A stretch of DNA of 21,096 bases from Helicobacter_B zhangjianzhongii (GCF_030249855.1 NZ_JANURN010000014.1:1-21096), one strand, 5' to 3'. Counted from the stretch's first letter, positions 1 to 7,683 are shown. The notes: generated by a model from the letters alone, not told the origin. Numbers and translations are program-made.

Positions 1-48
1 TAATGCCTCCCCAGAAAACTTCACTAAAACGCGCTTGTTTTTTTCCAT
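1..48 (-). CDS. pyrH: Uridylate kinase, N-terminal fragment (left copy, runs off the window)
   Basis: Sixteen codons reading MEKNKRVLVKFSGEAL, which matches the N-terminus of Helicobacter UMP kinase as I know it (family motif VLVKFSGEAL, the start of the nucleotide-binding fold). PyrH phosphorylates UMP to UDP in the cytoplasm during pyrimidine nucleotide synthesis. The gene starts at ATG 48-46, preceded by AAAGGA, and continues past the left edge. The same 16 codons occur on the opposite strand at 21049-21096, inside an exact 95-bp inverted repeat. pyrH is normally single-copy, so one copy may be a duplication or a product of assembly. Identity is based on a short stretch but is quite specific. 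Confidence 0.8.
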   Translation of the reverse strand, partial: MEKNKRVLVKFSGEAL

Positions 49-84
49 ATCTTTGTCCTTTATGTGCTTGTGTATTGTGGTGAG

Positions 85-90
85 ATTATA
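85..90 (-). promoter_or_regulatory. pyrH promoter, -10 box (left copy)
   Basis: TATAAT on the minus strand, about 37 bases upstream of the pyrH ATG and inside the 95-bp repeat. The repeat stops about 5 bp upstream of this box, so the -35 regions of the two pyrH copies differ. Confidence 0.55.
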
Positions 91-218
91 GGTTTTTAAT
101 ATAACAAAGAGATAAATCACGCCAAGTCCAAGTCATAACTAACGCCACTAGAATCCAAGCCACGCGCCACTGCCAGCCCTTAAAGTCGCATTTTCAGCTA
201 CTTTTAAAAATTATAGAT

Positions 219-224
219 TATAAT
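219..224 (+). promoter_or_regulatory. tRNA-Leu promoter, -10 box
   Basis: A perfect TATAAT in an AT-rich stretch, 14 bases before the mature tRNA 5' end. This is the right distance for a start point near 231 and a short 5' leader. Confidence 0.6.
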
Positions 225-238
225 GCCCTTTTTACTTT

Positions 239-323
239 GCGGAAGTGGCGAAACTGGCAGACGCACCAGACTTAGGATCTGGCGCCGCAAGGCATGGAGG
301 TTCAAGTCCTCTCTTCCGCACCA
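239..323 (+). tRNA. tRNA-Leu (anticodon UAG), CCA encoded
   Basis: Acceptor arms GCGGAAG (239-245) and CTTCCGC (313-319) pair perfectly and are followed by A and an encoded CCA (321-323). The anticodon arm is CCAGA-CTTAGGA-TCTGG, giving anticodon UAG, which reads CUA and, by wobble, other CUN leucine codons. The extra arm GCCGCAAGGC and the T arm GGAGG-TTCAAGT-CCTCT are as expected for the class II leucine family, with 85 nt in total. A -10 box lies at 219-224. No clear terminator follows, and the next gene is on the other strand. Confidence 0.95.
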
Positions 324-379
324 CTTATTGCTTGTCTCTTCATATAGCTAAATCACTACCTAAACCCTACAATGTATTG

Positions 380-1427
380 TTAAGCTTTCTCTATATCTAA
401 AATCGTATCGATATGGTATTTTGGGCGCGATTTGATCTCTTGATAGGCTTTGCCAATGTATTCGCCAATGATCCCAAGGCTTAGGAGCTGCACACCGCTT
501 AAAAAGCATAAAAGCACCGCTAGAGATGTCCAGCCCTGCACTGCTTGCTCTGTGCAAAGCTTCACCCATAGCGTATAGAATCCAAATAAAATAGAGAGTA
601 TAAACAGCATAGCCCCCATAGCACTCACAAAGCGCAATGGCATAATCGAAAAGCTAGTGATCCCACTCCACGCGAAAGAGAGCATTTTTCTAAGGCTGTA
701 TTTCGACTCCCCAGCAAATCTCGGCTTGACATCAAAGCACACAATATCTTGCTTGAGTCCCATATCTAGCACGATCGCGCGTAAGAAAAAGTTAGATTCT
801 CTATAATGTGATAGGGCTTGCATAGCCTTATGACTAAGCAAGCGATAATCAGCGTGATTTTTCACAATCCTTACCCCAAAAATCCCCATAAGTTTGTAGA
901 AAAATAGCGCGCTATATTTTTTAAACACAGAATCACTCTGCCTGTCATTGCGCACGCCAAGCACGACATCAGCACCATTGATAAACTTCTCTATAAAATC
1001 TTTGAGCTTTTCTTCATCTTGCTGCAAATCACAATCGATACTTATAGTGCAATCATATTTGCCCAGAGCATATTGCAGCCCCGCTAGCAGTGCGGCTTGA
1101 TGGCCAAAATTTCTAGTAAGTTTTATAGCGATAAATCTTGGGCTTGCTGGCTTTGGTATTTCACGGGGGGGGGGGGGAATCTGTGTTTGTATTGAGCAAA
1201 TGCTTAGAAAAATGCGTTTCTGCAATATCCCAAGTGCTATCGCTGCTGCCATCATCGACAAGTAGTAATGCGCTTTTGCTAGAGATTGTGCCATTTTCTA
1301 TCATTTGCGTGAGTTTGGATTCTAGCACTTGCAAGCTATCTAGCAGCACTTGCTCTTCGTTGAAAGCTGGCACGATCAGGCATAGGCTTGGTTTTGCTTT
1401 TGGGTTTTGCGAGATTGCGGAATACAT
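380..1427 (-). CDS. Phase-variable family 2 glycosyltransferase (GtrB/DPM1-like), out of frame at C13
   Basis: The 5' part (1427 to the tract) carries the GT2 nucleotide-sugar motifs PAFNEE and LVDDGSSDST. The 3' part carries NFGHQAALLAGL, the DxD-type ISIDCDLQQD and two C-terminal membrane helices ending in GEYIGKAYQEIKSRPKY, typical of polyprenyl-phosphate glycosyltransferases of the GtrB/ArnC kind. Such enzymes charge the lipid carrier with a sugar on the cytoplasmic face for lipopolysaccharide or glycan modification; the sugar is not predictable. A run of 13 C (coding strand) shifts the frame and gives TGA at 1163-1161. Removing one C (C12) joins the halves as DSPPPREIPKP, giving about 348 residues. 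I chose ATG 1427 because AAAGGTGG lies just upstream; an in-frame start at 1472 lacks a good site. The gene is therefore OFF in this sequence unless C13 is an assembly error. Confidence 0.85.
1165..1177. repeat. Homopolymer G13 (C13 in coding strand), phase-variation tract
   Basis: Thirteen consecutive G on the plus strand inside the glycosyltransferase gene. Lengths of 12 (or 9, 15) restore the reading frame; 13 does not. Confidence 0.9.
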
Positions 1428-1495
1428 CTTTGCCACCTTTGGTTGATTGATGGTATTAAAGCATAAAAGCACTTAAAAATACTTGTTAGGTGTAG

Positions 1496-3960
1496 TTAAA
1501 TACTTGCGACATTGTTGTCGTTGAAGTCAATAAGATATGTAAAGATTTCATCAAATCGTTGGGTGGTCTCTGGTGAAAGCCTGTCTTTTAGATTTGTGTT
1601 TTTAAATACACTTGAGACAATACCTGCTTGTCCGTTTTCCTTGCAAGTATCAAAGCCAAATGTTTTTCTATCTTTCTCGCTAAATAAAGATTCTATAGCA
1701 TAGATATTGTTTTTTATATTCCCGCTTGCGTTTTCAAAAATATCTTTAAGTGTAATCACTGAAAGCTTACTTTTAAATTCTTTTTCAGCACCTTCTTTCA
1801 TAGCCCTTCCTGCTTTGTCGTCATCTACTAGCAAAATGGGGTGGATACGCAATCTTTTTGCAAAAGTGATAAGACTTTGTGCTTTTTGTCTTTGCTCATC
1901 GCTAAAGCTTGGTTTTTTATCTTTGCTATTTTCATCACTAGATTCTGTATTATCCTTGCCACCAAGTCCGCTAATAGGCAAAAATATAAGTTTATTAGAA
2001 TCTTTGTAGTCATAAATTTGACTATATGCATTTAGAATATTATAGTCCATAATGCCCTCTACAAATATAAGCTTCGTTTCATCAAACCCAATGTTATCGC
2101 CCAATGCTTTGCGTATAGCATTTAGCGTATCACTTTTCCCATAGCCTAGCATTGAGAAGTCATTGATGATAAGCGAGCCTTTTGGATTTTCTATCTTACT
2201 AGATTCCAAAGAGTTCAAAGCCTTTACAATCCGCACTTCATCAAGGTGAGCAATATCTAGCATATAGGGCGAATGTGTAGCGATGATAAATAAAATCCCA
2301 CTTTTCCTGCCATAGTCTTTAAGAAAAGCTCGCAAATCCCTTTGGGCTGGTATGCTTAGGTTATTTTCCGGCTCATCTATTAGCACAATATCGCCCTTGC
2401 CAATCTCGCCTTTGTGGAGAAAATTAAAAAAGAGATTGAAAAATTTTTTAAAGCCTGTGCTTTGTCGCTCTAGATTGATTGTATCGCCATTTTTCCTTAT
2501 ACTTAGCTCCACAAACGCAGAATCCAACTTAATATGAAAGCTATATACAGGCTGCTCTAAACAATACAAGTTATTAAAGCGTTTGTTGATTGTGCTTGTA
2601 AAAAGATCGTTAATCTCTTTTTGCGTAGTGGTAAGATAGTCGCTATCGCTCTCGCCTTTTTCATAAGCCTCTTGTATCATCGCTATATCTTTGCGTAAGA
2701 TTGTAAAGAGTGCTTGAAAAAAGCTTGATGTATCTATCTTGCTAGGCTCTACTTTTAAGTCCTTTTTAGCAATGGCATTTTCTGTATAAAGCACAATTTT
2801 TGGTCTAAAAGCAATGCCAAAATGCTCTTTGATGACATCTCTATCCTTTTGCCTTTGCATATCTTTTTGGAAGCTTTCAAGCGGCGTTTGCAGGAGGGTT
2901 TGCAAGCTTGAATCTTTGCTGAGATAGTAATCTTCTGCAGCCATACCTTGTATATTTTCATACCAAAGTTTCAAGTCTTGAATTTTTGGATTGCCTTTGA
3001 GATTGGATTCTAGGTTTTGCATAATTTGACGCGTGTTGCTTGAATATGCGTGCTGTTTATAGCTAAGGCAGTTTGCTATATGTTTTTTTGCTTTTGTGGT
3101 ATCAAACTCTTTGTATTTCTCTAGTTTTTTTGGCAAGGTTGTTTCTAGTCCTTGTGGTGTTAAAGTGCCTGAAACAAAAAGTGGCTTTATCGGGGGGGGG
3201 TATCTTTAATGTAAGCTTTTGCCTCAAAATCTTCTTTTAAAAATTTTCGCAATAAACTTGCGTCATCGCAATTTTTAGGAGCTTTGGTATCGCCAATCAC
3301 AAACTTACAGGCAAGTTTAATCGCCCTATCTTTGTCTTTAATCTCATCGTATTTTTTTCCAACCGCACTAAAACATTTTAATGCCTTACCACCTTGATCT
3401 GCGCTACAAAGTAACATACGATCACGCTCTGGCAAAATAAGGCGGATTTCTTCCCTATCTCCTACTTCATCGTAGCCATAGATTCCATACACTTGAGAGC
3501 TTTCAAACATATTTTGGATAAATTCACAATACTCCTCTTGCGTATCGCTTTCACTACGCTCCACACCTTTTTCTAAGCTACTTTCAGTGAAAAATATCCC
3601 AAAAGTTTTGCCCGCAAAGTTAGAATCTATACTTTGCTTTTGTGTATCGCTTGTGGATTCTGTGATTGCTTCCAATATCTTTGGGTCTGTGATTTTATAC
3701 TCCAAAGTCAGTTTCGGCTCGTCCTTGTATCCGCGATAGTCTGGCTTATCGCTATCTTTTAATTTAGAATTTGCAAGGCTTACTAGCCCATCTAGCACAT
3801 TGCTTTTTCCATCATTATTGCCACCAAGTAGGACCAATAACCCACCAATATGCTCTCCATCAATAGAACCTAGTTGCAACTTATTACTAAGGTGTTTTTG
3901 CTTAGAATCTACTATACCTAGATTCCTGAAATTCTCAAATATTATGCTTCGCGTATTCAT
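1496..3960 (-). CDS. OLD-family ATPase/TOPRIM nuclease, out of frame at C9 (phase-variable)
   Basis: The 5' part (3960-3187, 257 residues) has Walker A GNNDGKS (residues 47-53) in an AAA/ABC-type ATPase fold. The 3' part (open from 3136, 546 residues counted from a TTG at 3136) has an ABC-like ERQSTGFKKFF (223-233), Walker B VLIDEPENNL (251-260), H-loop ATHSP (286-290), then TOPRIM motifs FVEGIMD (358-364) and LVDDDKAG (436-443). This order is that of OLD-type nucleases, which include GajA of Gabija and phage P2 Old. Nine C at 3200-3192 shift the frame and give TAA at 3189-3187. Ten C (or seven) open one frame of about 820 residues, reading DTPPPIKPLFVSG across the junction, with no stop between the halves. 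As sequenced, Walker A is separated from Walker B and the nuclease. The start overlaps the HTH gene stop as ATGA. Anti-phage defence is an inference; no GajB-like helicase or reverse transcriptase lies nearby. Base composition is more AT-rich than in the thi genes. Confidence 0.85.
3192..3200. repeat. Homopolymer G9 (C9 in coding strand), phase-variation tract
   Basis: Nine G on the plus strand inside the OLD-family gene. C10 or C7 would restore the frame; C9 gives a stop codon within two codons after the tract. Confidence 0.85.
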
Positions 3961-4511
3961 TTTTGCTCCTTTATCTTAATGTCAAGTCGTAAGCCAAGCT
4001 TGTTGTAAAGCTCATTTAGTGGCGTGATTTTTGCCACTTCCTCTTCGTTTAATGCCTTTTTGCTTTTTGCTAGGATCTTTTGACACTCTAGCAAATACTC
4101 TAAAATGGGGTCTAGCACCTGCGTTTGTGCCACCATATCAATGAATTCTATTTTCACGCTGTTTTCCTTTTTCAAAAGATTTGCAATGATTTGGGCTCTA
4201 TCCTGCGTGCTTTTTGCCTTTGGCTGCACGAGATTTTCTACAATATAGCTCATTGCCTTGCTTTTATCAAGATCTTTTTCGTTCATCACAAAATCAAAAA
4301 ATTTTAGCAATTTTGATTCTATATTATCCTTATAACCTGTCTCATACATTTGTATGAATTTGTATGCTGTGGGACGAGAAATCTCTAAAAAATCTGCCAA
4401 ATCTACAAGCCGAATCTCAATCTCTTTTAGTCGCTCTCGTAGTAGTTTTGGAGGGGCTTGACTTGTTTGGGGTGTGTTGTTGCAGGTGTTTTTACTCTTG
4501 TTTGTTGTCAT
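3957..4511 (-). CDS. Small helix-turn-helix protein, partner of the OLD-family nuclease
   Basis: A protein of 184 residues. After a low-complexity, polar N-terminus (1-20) comes a helix-turn-helix-like segment at about 35-58 (VDLADFLEISRPTAYKFIQM), followed by a charged, mainly helical C-terminal half without membrane segments. I do not recognise a named family. It starts at ATG 4511, with AAGG about 7 bases upstream, and its stop codon overlaps the ATG of the nuclease gene (ATGA), so the two are probably translationally coupled. A near-consensus promoter and a 12-bp palindrome lie directly upstream. It may be an autoregulator or a DNA-binding or sensor subunit of the nuclease; both are inference. 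Confidence 0.8.
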   Translation of the reverse strand: MTTNKSKNTCNNTPQTSQAPPKLLRERLKEIEIRLVDLADFLEISRPTAYKFIQMYETGYKDNIESKLLKFFDFVMNEKDLDKSKAMSYIVENLVQPKAKSTQDRAQIIANLLKKENSVKIEFIDMVAQTQVLDPILEYLLECQKILAKSKKALNEEEVAKITPLNELYNKLGLRLDIKIKEQK

Positions 4512-4535
4512 TAACTTGCCTTGATTTTTTGCTCG

Positions 4536-4564
4536 ATTGTATTGTTTTTATGTGATTATGTCAA
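4536..4564 (-). promoter_or_regulatory. Promoter of the HTH/OLD operon
   Basis: On the minus strand TTGACA (4564-4559), a 17-bp spacer and TACAAT (4541-4536) make a near-consensus sigma-70 promoter, unusually complete for a Helicobacter-type genome, where -35 boxes are often missing. It lies about 25 bases before the ATG at 4511. Confidence 0.7.
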
Positions 4565-4566
4565 TA

Positions 4567-4593
4567 TATATTTTACATTTTATGTAAAATATA
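4567..4593. promoter_or_regulatory. 12-bp perfect palindrome next to the -35 box, candidate operator
   Basis: TATATTTTACAT (4567-4578), three T, then ATGTAAAATATA (4582-4593) form a perfect inverted repeat. It overlaps the last codons of thiE and sits two bases upstream of the -35 box of the HTH/OLD promoter. The all-AT arms and the lack of a following T run argue against an intrinsic terminator. Binding by the HTH protein is an inference. Confidence 0.45.
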
Positions 4594-5625
4594 GGCAGAT
4601 TTACCTAAAGTTATGGCATTTTTGATATAAGCCTTTGGATTTGGGGCTTGCATAAGAGCTTGGCGCATACATACCCCAGAGATTGGCATATTTGCTAAAG
4701 CTGGCAGGGTTTCTAGCGTGATACCGCCGATAGCATAGAGTCCTTGTAGCACAGGACTTTGTTTTGGCGTTGGCTTTTTGCGAAAAAGCGGGGAGTTTGT
4801 GGCTCGCTGTGTCGATAGACCACTAGTCTTATCTCCTTGCTCGCCACTGCACAACCCCGCTTTTTCATCAAAACAAGGGATACCGCTCGCCGACAGGCGA
4901 TGTTTCTTTAGAAAAATCCTTCCGCCTGCGGCTTTTTTATCAAACACGACTTCAGCCTGGTTGTTTGGCAATTTATCTACATTTTCAGCCTTTTTCCTAG
5001 AATCCACTTTTTCACACTCGGCTTGTTTTTCTTCTAGGATTCTAGGAGTTGCGGTGGTGCTAGCGGTGCTTTTTAAGGATTTTAGGGGGGAGCTAGACAA
5101 GAGGTCTGCGGTTCCTCTAAAATCCTTAAAATCGCCGCTATGACTACCCAAGACCGAATCCTTAGCAATAGCGATGATAGATTCTAGTAGCTTTAGCCCC
5201 CTTGGCTCGACTCCCACCTTACACGCGCTAGCAAAAATATGCCCCACGATGACATAATCCACCCATTCCCTAGCAGCCTTATACTCCTCCACACTATGCA
5301 CAGAGACTCCAAGCGTGGCAAACTCCCGCCGCAAGCGCGGTAAATGTGGGATCTGCGCGCTTTGGCAGTGTAGAGCAGGCGCACCAAGCTCTCTAGCTAC
5401 TTCAATAAAAGAGTGCAAAATACACGCCACTCCTGCCCTAGCGCATATCGCTAGGGCTCTCTCCGCCAGAGTGCGATACGCGCTAGCTTCCAGCTGCTTC
5501 TCTCGCAGGATAATGGCTTTTACCCCACTTTGTGCTAGCAGCTCTATGCGCTCTAGCACATCGCCCTTACAAACCCTAGAATCTGTTATGGCAACGATCT
5601 CTTTGCCCGCTTTGTTGTAGCGCAT
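4573..5625 (-). CDS. thiE: Thiamine-phosphate synthase with a repeat-derived internal insertion
   Basis: ThiE couples the thiazole and pyrimidine phosphates to make thiamine monophosphate. Family features: VAITDSR near the N-terminus, IILREKQL (pyrophosphate/active-site strand), VDYVIVGHIFAS, GVEPRGL, then YAIGGIT (phosphate-binding loop) and SGVCMRQALMQ near the C-terminus. The usual length is about 210 residues, but this protein has 350. The excess lies at about residues 153-292 (about 5169-4750) between GLKLLESIIAIAK and LQGLYAIGGIT. It is polar, lysine-rich and unlike ThiE, and its DNA matches the repeat family in the 7558-8297 gap. The insertion stays in frame and falls in a loop between a helix and the strand leading to the phosphate loop, so the barrel may survive. 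The start ATG overlaps the thiH stop by one base (TAATG). TenI is an alternative family name, but the thiG-thiH context favours ThiE. Confidence 0.85.
   Translation of the reverse strand: MRYNKAGKEIVAITDSRVCKGDVLERIELLAQSGVKAIILREKQLEASAYRTLAERALAICARAGVACILHSFIEVARELGAPALHCQSAQIPHLPRLRREFATLGVSVHSVEEYKAAREWVDYVIVGHIFASACKVGVEPRGLKLLESIIAIAKDSVLGSHSGDFKDFRGTADLLSSSPLKSLKSTASTTATPRILEEKQAECEKVDSRKKAENVDKLPNNQAEVVFDKKAAGGRIFLKKHRLSASGIPCFDEKAGLCSGEQGDKTSGLSTQRATNSPLFRKKPTPKQSPVLQGLYAIGGITLETLPALANMPISGVCMRQALMQAPNPKAYIKNAITLGKSAYILHKM
4782..4866. repeat. Repeat core with inverted arms, copy inside thiE
   Basis: Arms GAAAAAGCGGGG (4782-4793) and CCCCGCTTTTTC (4855-4866) are exact reverse complements. 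They enclose a 41-bp core (4805-4845) that matches 7709-7749 at 35 of 41 positions. The other copy has the same layout but different arm sequences. Confidence 0.7.
4980..5007. repeat. Second segment of the dispersed repeat, copy inside thiE
   Basis: The segment beginning CATTTTCAGCC and running into CTAGAATCCAC resembles 7870-7898, with the same orientation and order and nearly the same distance from the core (175 versus 161 bp). A shared TTTGGCAATTT precedes it at 4964-4974 and again at 7825-7835. Confidence 0.55.
5061..5140. repeat. Long imperfect palindrome within the thiE insertion
   Basis: TTTTAAGGATTTTAG (5071-5085) pairs perfectly with CTAAAATCCTTAAAA (5117-5131). The match continues outward imperfectly through TAGCGG (5061-5066) and CCGCTA (5135-5140). 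The loop is 31 bases. It lies near the 5' edge of the foreign segment in thiE and is translated in frame. Confidence 0.75.
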
Positions 5626-6773
5626 TAGCCCACATAAATACTATCGCTTAATACCGGCTGCAAGGCACTTTGCTTAAGCATAGTCATAATCTCGCCCACC
5701 CCCCTAGAATCCGCTATATCAAACTGCTCATCACCCTTTTGCTCAAAGCTTTTTCCCCCAATGCCCACAGACACCCCAGCACTCATCTTGCTCGCCCCAA
5801 GCTTGATAAACTCATCTCTTAGCCCCTTGCGCTCGCGACTAGAAATAGTGATACTTGAGTATGGCAAAAAGAGCCGATACGCGCACAGCACTTGTAGCAG
5901 CCGCTTCTCGCCCACATCTTTGGGGGAGATTTTGCGGTTGTTGATGATAGGGCGTAGGCGCGGGATTGATAGGGCGATTTCTGCGTGGGGGTAGCGTGCT
6001 TGCAAAAAATGCGCGTGCAGCGCAGTAGCAAGCGCGTCTTTGCGAAAATCCCCAATCCCTAGCAACGCGCCAAAGCCCACCCCCCTAAACCCAGCGCGTA
6101 ATGCCCGCTCTTGAGCATAAAATCGATAGGGGAAGACGCATTTCTCCCCAGCAGTGTGGATTCTAGTGTAGCAAGCAGGGTCATAAGTCTCTTGAAAAAT
6201 CGTTACATAATCGCAGCCATTTTCGTGCAAAAGCGCGTATTCATCGGTATTCATTGGATAAATCTCCACGCCTATGACTTTGAAATACTCCTTTGCTATG
6301 GCACACGCCTTGGCGATATACTCCACGCTCGCATACTCCCTGCCCTCGCCTGTTAGCATAAGCACTTCTTGCAAGCCACTTTGTGCGATTGCGTGCATTT
6401 CTTGGTGGATTTCACTCTCACTAAGCTTGGCGCGTGCGATTGGATTGCCCTTTTGGAATCCGCAATACACGCATTTACTCGAGCAGTGGTTGCTAAGGTA
6501 GAGTGGGGTAAAAAGAGCGATATTGCTGCCAAAATATTTGCGCTTTACTTGCGCGCTTTTTATCGCTAGCTCTTCTATAAACTCCTCTGCTGCCGGAGAG
6601 AGCAGGGCTTGCAAATGCTCGATTTGTAGGCTTGTAGCCTGCAAGGCACGCTTGACATCATCTGTGCCAAAGCTTCTCTCATCATAGCGTGCCACTTGCT
6701 CTAGCACGCACTCTAGCATATCGCTATCAAGCTGCTCCATAAAGGGCAGATATGCCATACAATCACGCCGCAT
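5625..6773 (-). CDS. thiH: 2-iminoacetate synthase (tyrosine lyase), radical SAM
   Basis: ThiH cleaves tyrosine with S-adenosylmethionine and a [4Fe-4S] cluster to give dehydroglycine (2-iminoacetate) for the thiazole ring. The cluster motif CSSKCVYC lies at Cys97, Cys101 and Cys104, followed by GFQKGN. MLTGEGRE, VEIYPM and IFQETYDP are typical of ThiH. The 382-residue length is normal. It starts 10 bases after the thiG stop and ends in a TAATG overlap with thiE, so thiG-thiH-thiE form one operon. The first ATG (6773) follows a G9 run with only two bases between; a second in-frame ATG at 6758 is possible. Making dehydroglycine from tyrosine rather than glycine fits anaerobic or microaerobic life. 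Confidence 0.93.
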   Translation of the reverse strand: MRRDCMAYLPFMEQLDSDMLECVLEQVARYDERSFGTDDVKRALQATSLQIEHLQALLSPAAEEFIEELAIKSAQVKRKYFGSNIALFTPLYLSNHCSSKCVYCGFQKGNPIARAKLSESEIHQEMHAIAQSGLQEVLMLTGEGREYASVEYIAKACAIAKEYFKVIGVEIYPMNTDEYALLHENGCDYVTIFQETYDPACYTRIHTAGEKCVFPYRFYAQERALRAGFRGVGFGALLGIGDFRKDALATALHAHFLQARYPHAEIALSIPRLRPIINNRKISPKDVGEKRLLQVLCAYRLFLPYSSITISSRERKGLRDEFIKLGASKMSAGVSVGIGGKSFEQKGDEQFDIADSRGVGEIMTMLKQSALQPVLSDSIYVG

Positions 6774-6775
6774 AG

Positions 6776-6784
6776 CCCCCCCCC
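6776..6784. repeat. Homopolymer C9 (G9 in coding strand) between thiG stop and thiH start
   Basis: On the minus strand TAG of thiG runs straight into the G tract, whose first G is the stop's third base. CT and then the thiH ATG follow. Length changes would not affect either reading frame but would change the G-rich, Shine-Dalgarno-like region before thiH. Confidence 0.75.
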
Positions 6785-7557
6785 TAATCGCGCAAAAAGC
6801 CCAAATAATCAGCCGTGGGCGAGCTAGGCTTAGGCGCGCTTATGGGGGCTAGCCCAGCGAGATAGGCAGCCCTGCCAGCTTCCACAGCTAGCGCAAATGC
6901 GCGCGCCATTGTTGGGATAGAGCTAGATTCTGCAATAGCGGTATTTACCATAACTGCTGCTGCGCCCATTTGCATAGCCTCGCAGGCTTGAGCTGGTGAG
7001 CCAAGCCCCGCATCAACGATAATTGGCAGGGCGATTTCATCAAGCAAGATTTGGATAAATTCTTTGGCGCATAGCCCCTTATTGCTCCCAATGGGCGCGG
7101 CTAGGGGCATAATCGCCGCTGCCCCAGCATTGCACATATCGCGCGCGGCGTAGAGATCGGCTGACATATAGGGCAGGGGGGTGAAGCCATCGTTTGCCAG
7201 CAGCTCTACGGCTTTTGTGGTTTCATAGTTATTGGGTAAAAGGTATTTGCTATCCCCAATCACTTCGATTTTGATGAGGCTTGCGCCGCAAATCTCTCTA
7301 GCAAGCCGCGCGATACGCAGGGCTTCTTGCGCGTTTCTTGCCCCAGAAGTATTAGGTAGCAAGGTGATATGCTTGGGGATAAAATCTAGGATATTTTCTA
7401 GCCCTTGCGGATTGGCTCGGCGCAGAGCAAGTGTAATAATTTCTGCCTTTGCCTGCGTGATAGCGGATTCTATAAGCTCTAGGGAGTATTTGCCAGAGCC
7501 TAGGATAAAGCGGCTGGTGAAGTGGAGATTGCCTAGCTGCAAGACATCATTTTTCAT
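6784..7557 (-). CDS. thiG: Thiazole synthase
   Basis: ThiG condenses deoxyxylulose phosphate, dehydroglycine and ThiS-thiocarboxylate into the thiazole phosphate of thiamine. The 257-residue TIM-barrel protein shows FILGSGKY near the N-terminus, LLPNTSG, LIKIEVIGD with Lys96 as the expected Schiff-base lysine, MPLAAPIGSNKG, PIIVDAGLGSP and the phosphate-binding region AAVMVNTAIA. It is the first gene of thiG-thiH-thiE and starts at ATG 7557 with AAGGA five bases upstream. thiS and thiF, which supply the sulfur, are not in this window. ITLALRRAN agrees with the family pattern. Confidence 0.95.
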   Translation of the reverse strand: MKNDVLQLGNLHFTSRFILGSGKYSLELIESAITQAKAEIITLALRRANPQGLENILDFIPKHITLLPNTSGARNAQEALRIARLAREICGASLIKIEVIGDSKYLLPNNYETTKAVELLANDGFTPLPYMSADLYAARDMCNAGAAAIMPLAAPIGSNKGLCAKEFIQILLDEIALPIIVDAGLGSPAQACEAMQMGAAAVMVNTAIAESSSIPTMARAFALAVEAGRAAYLAGLAPISAPKPSSPTADYLGFLRD

Positions 7558-7621
7558 TACAATCCTTGTGTTTTGTGTGTTAGCCTTCTCTTAAAGAAGC
7601 TTTTGATGAGATACTTTGCAA

Positions 7622-7650
7622 AGCTTAGTATGACAATGGGCTAGTGGCTA
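7622..7650 (-). promoter_or_regulatory. Tentative thiG promoter
   Basis: On the minus strand TTGTCA followed 17 bases later by TATCTC, about 50-80 bases before thiG. The -35 is a good match but the -10 is poor, and the position is approximate. A palindrome CTTTGCAAAG (7614-7623) lies beside the -10. No thiamine riboswitch elements were seen. Confidence 0.25.
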
Positions 7651-7683
7651 GAATCCACTTTTGCTAAGGGATTCAGCTTGCGG

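Larger units (their letters stand above)
1..95. repeat. Left copy of exact 95-bp terminal inverted repeat
   Basis: Bases 1-95 are the exact reverse complement of 21002-21096; base 96 (T here, where the other copy predicts G) is the first mismatch. The repeat holds the pyrH -10 box, the ribosome binding site and the first 16 codons. It runs to the very end of the window on both sides, so its true length cannot be seen. Confidence 0.97.

Noticed and set aside
1138..1446. Plus-strand frame across the G13 tract
   Set aside because: Antisense to a clear glycosyltransferase; the poly-glycine reading is a by-product of the tract.
1496..3136. The 546-codon frame as an independent gene starting at TTG 3136
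   Set aside because: It lacks Walker A, has no ribosome binding site, and its open frame extends upstream without a stop to the C9 tract; it is the 3' part of the split gene.
4778..5143. Open frame of 121 codons on the plus strand inside thiE
   Set aside because: Antisense to the repeat-derived part of thiE; no ribosome binding site and no family resemblance. The low-complexity repeat simply lacks stops on both strands.
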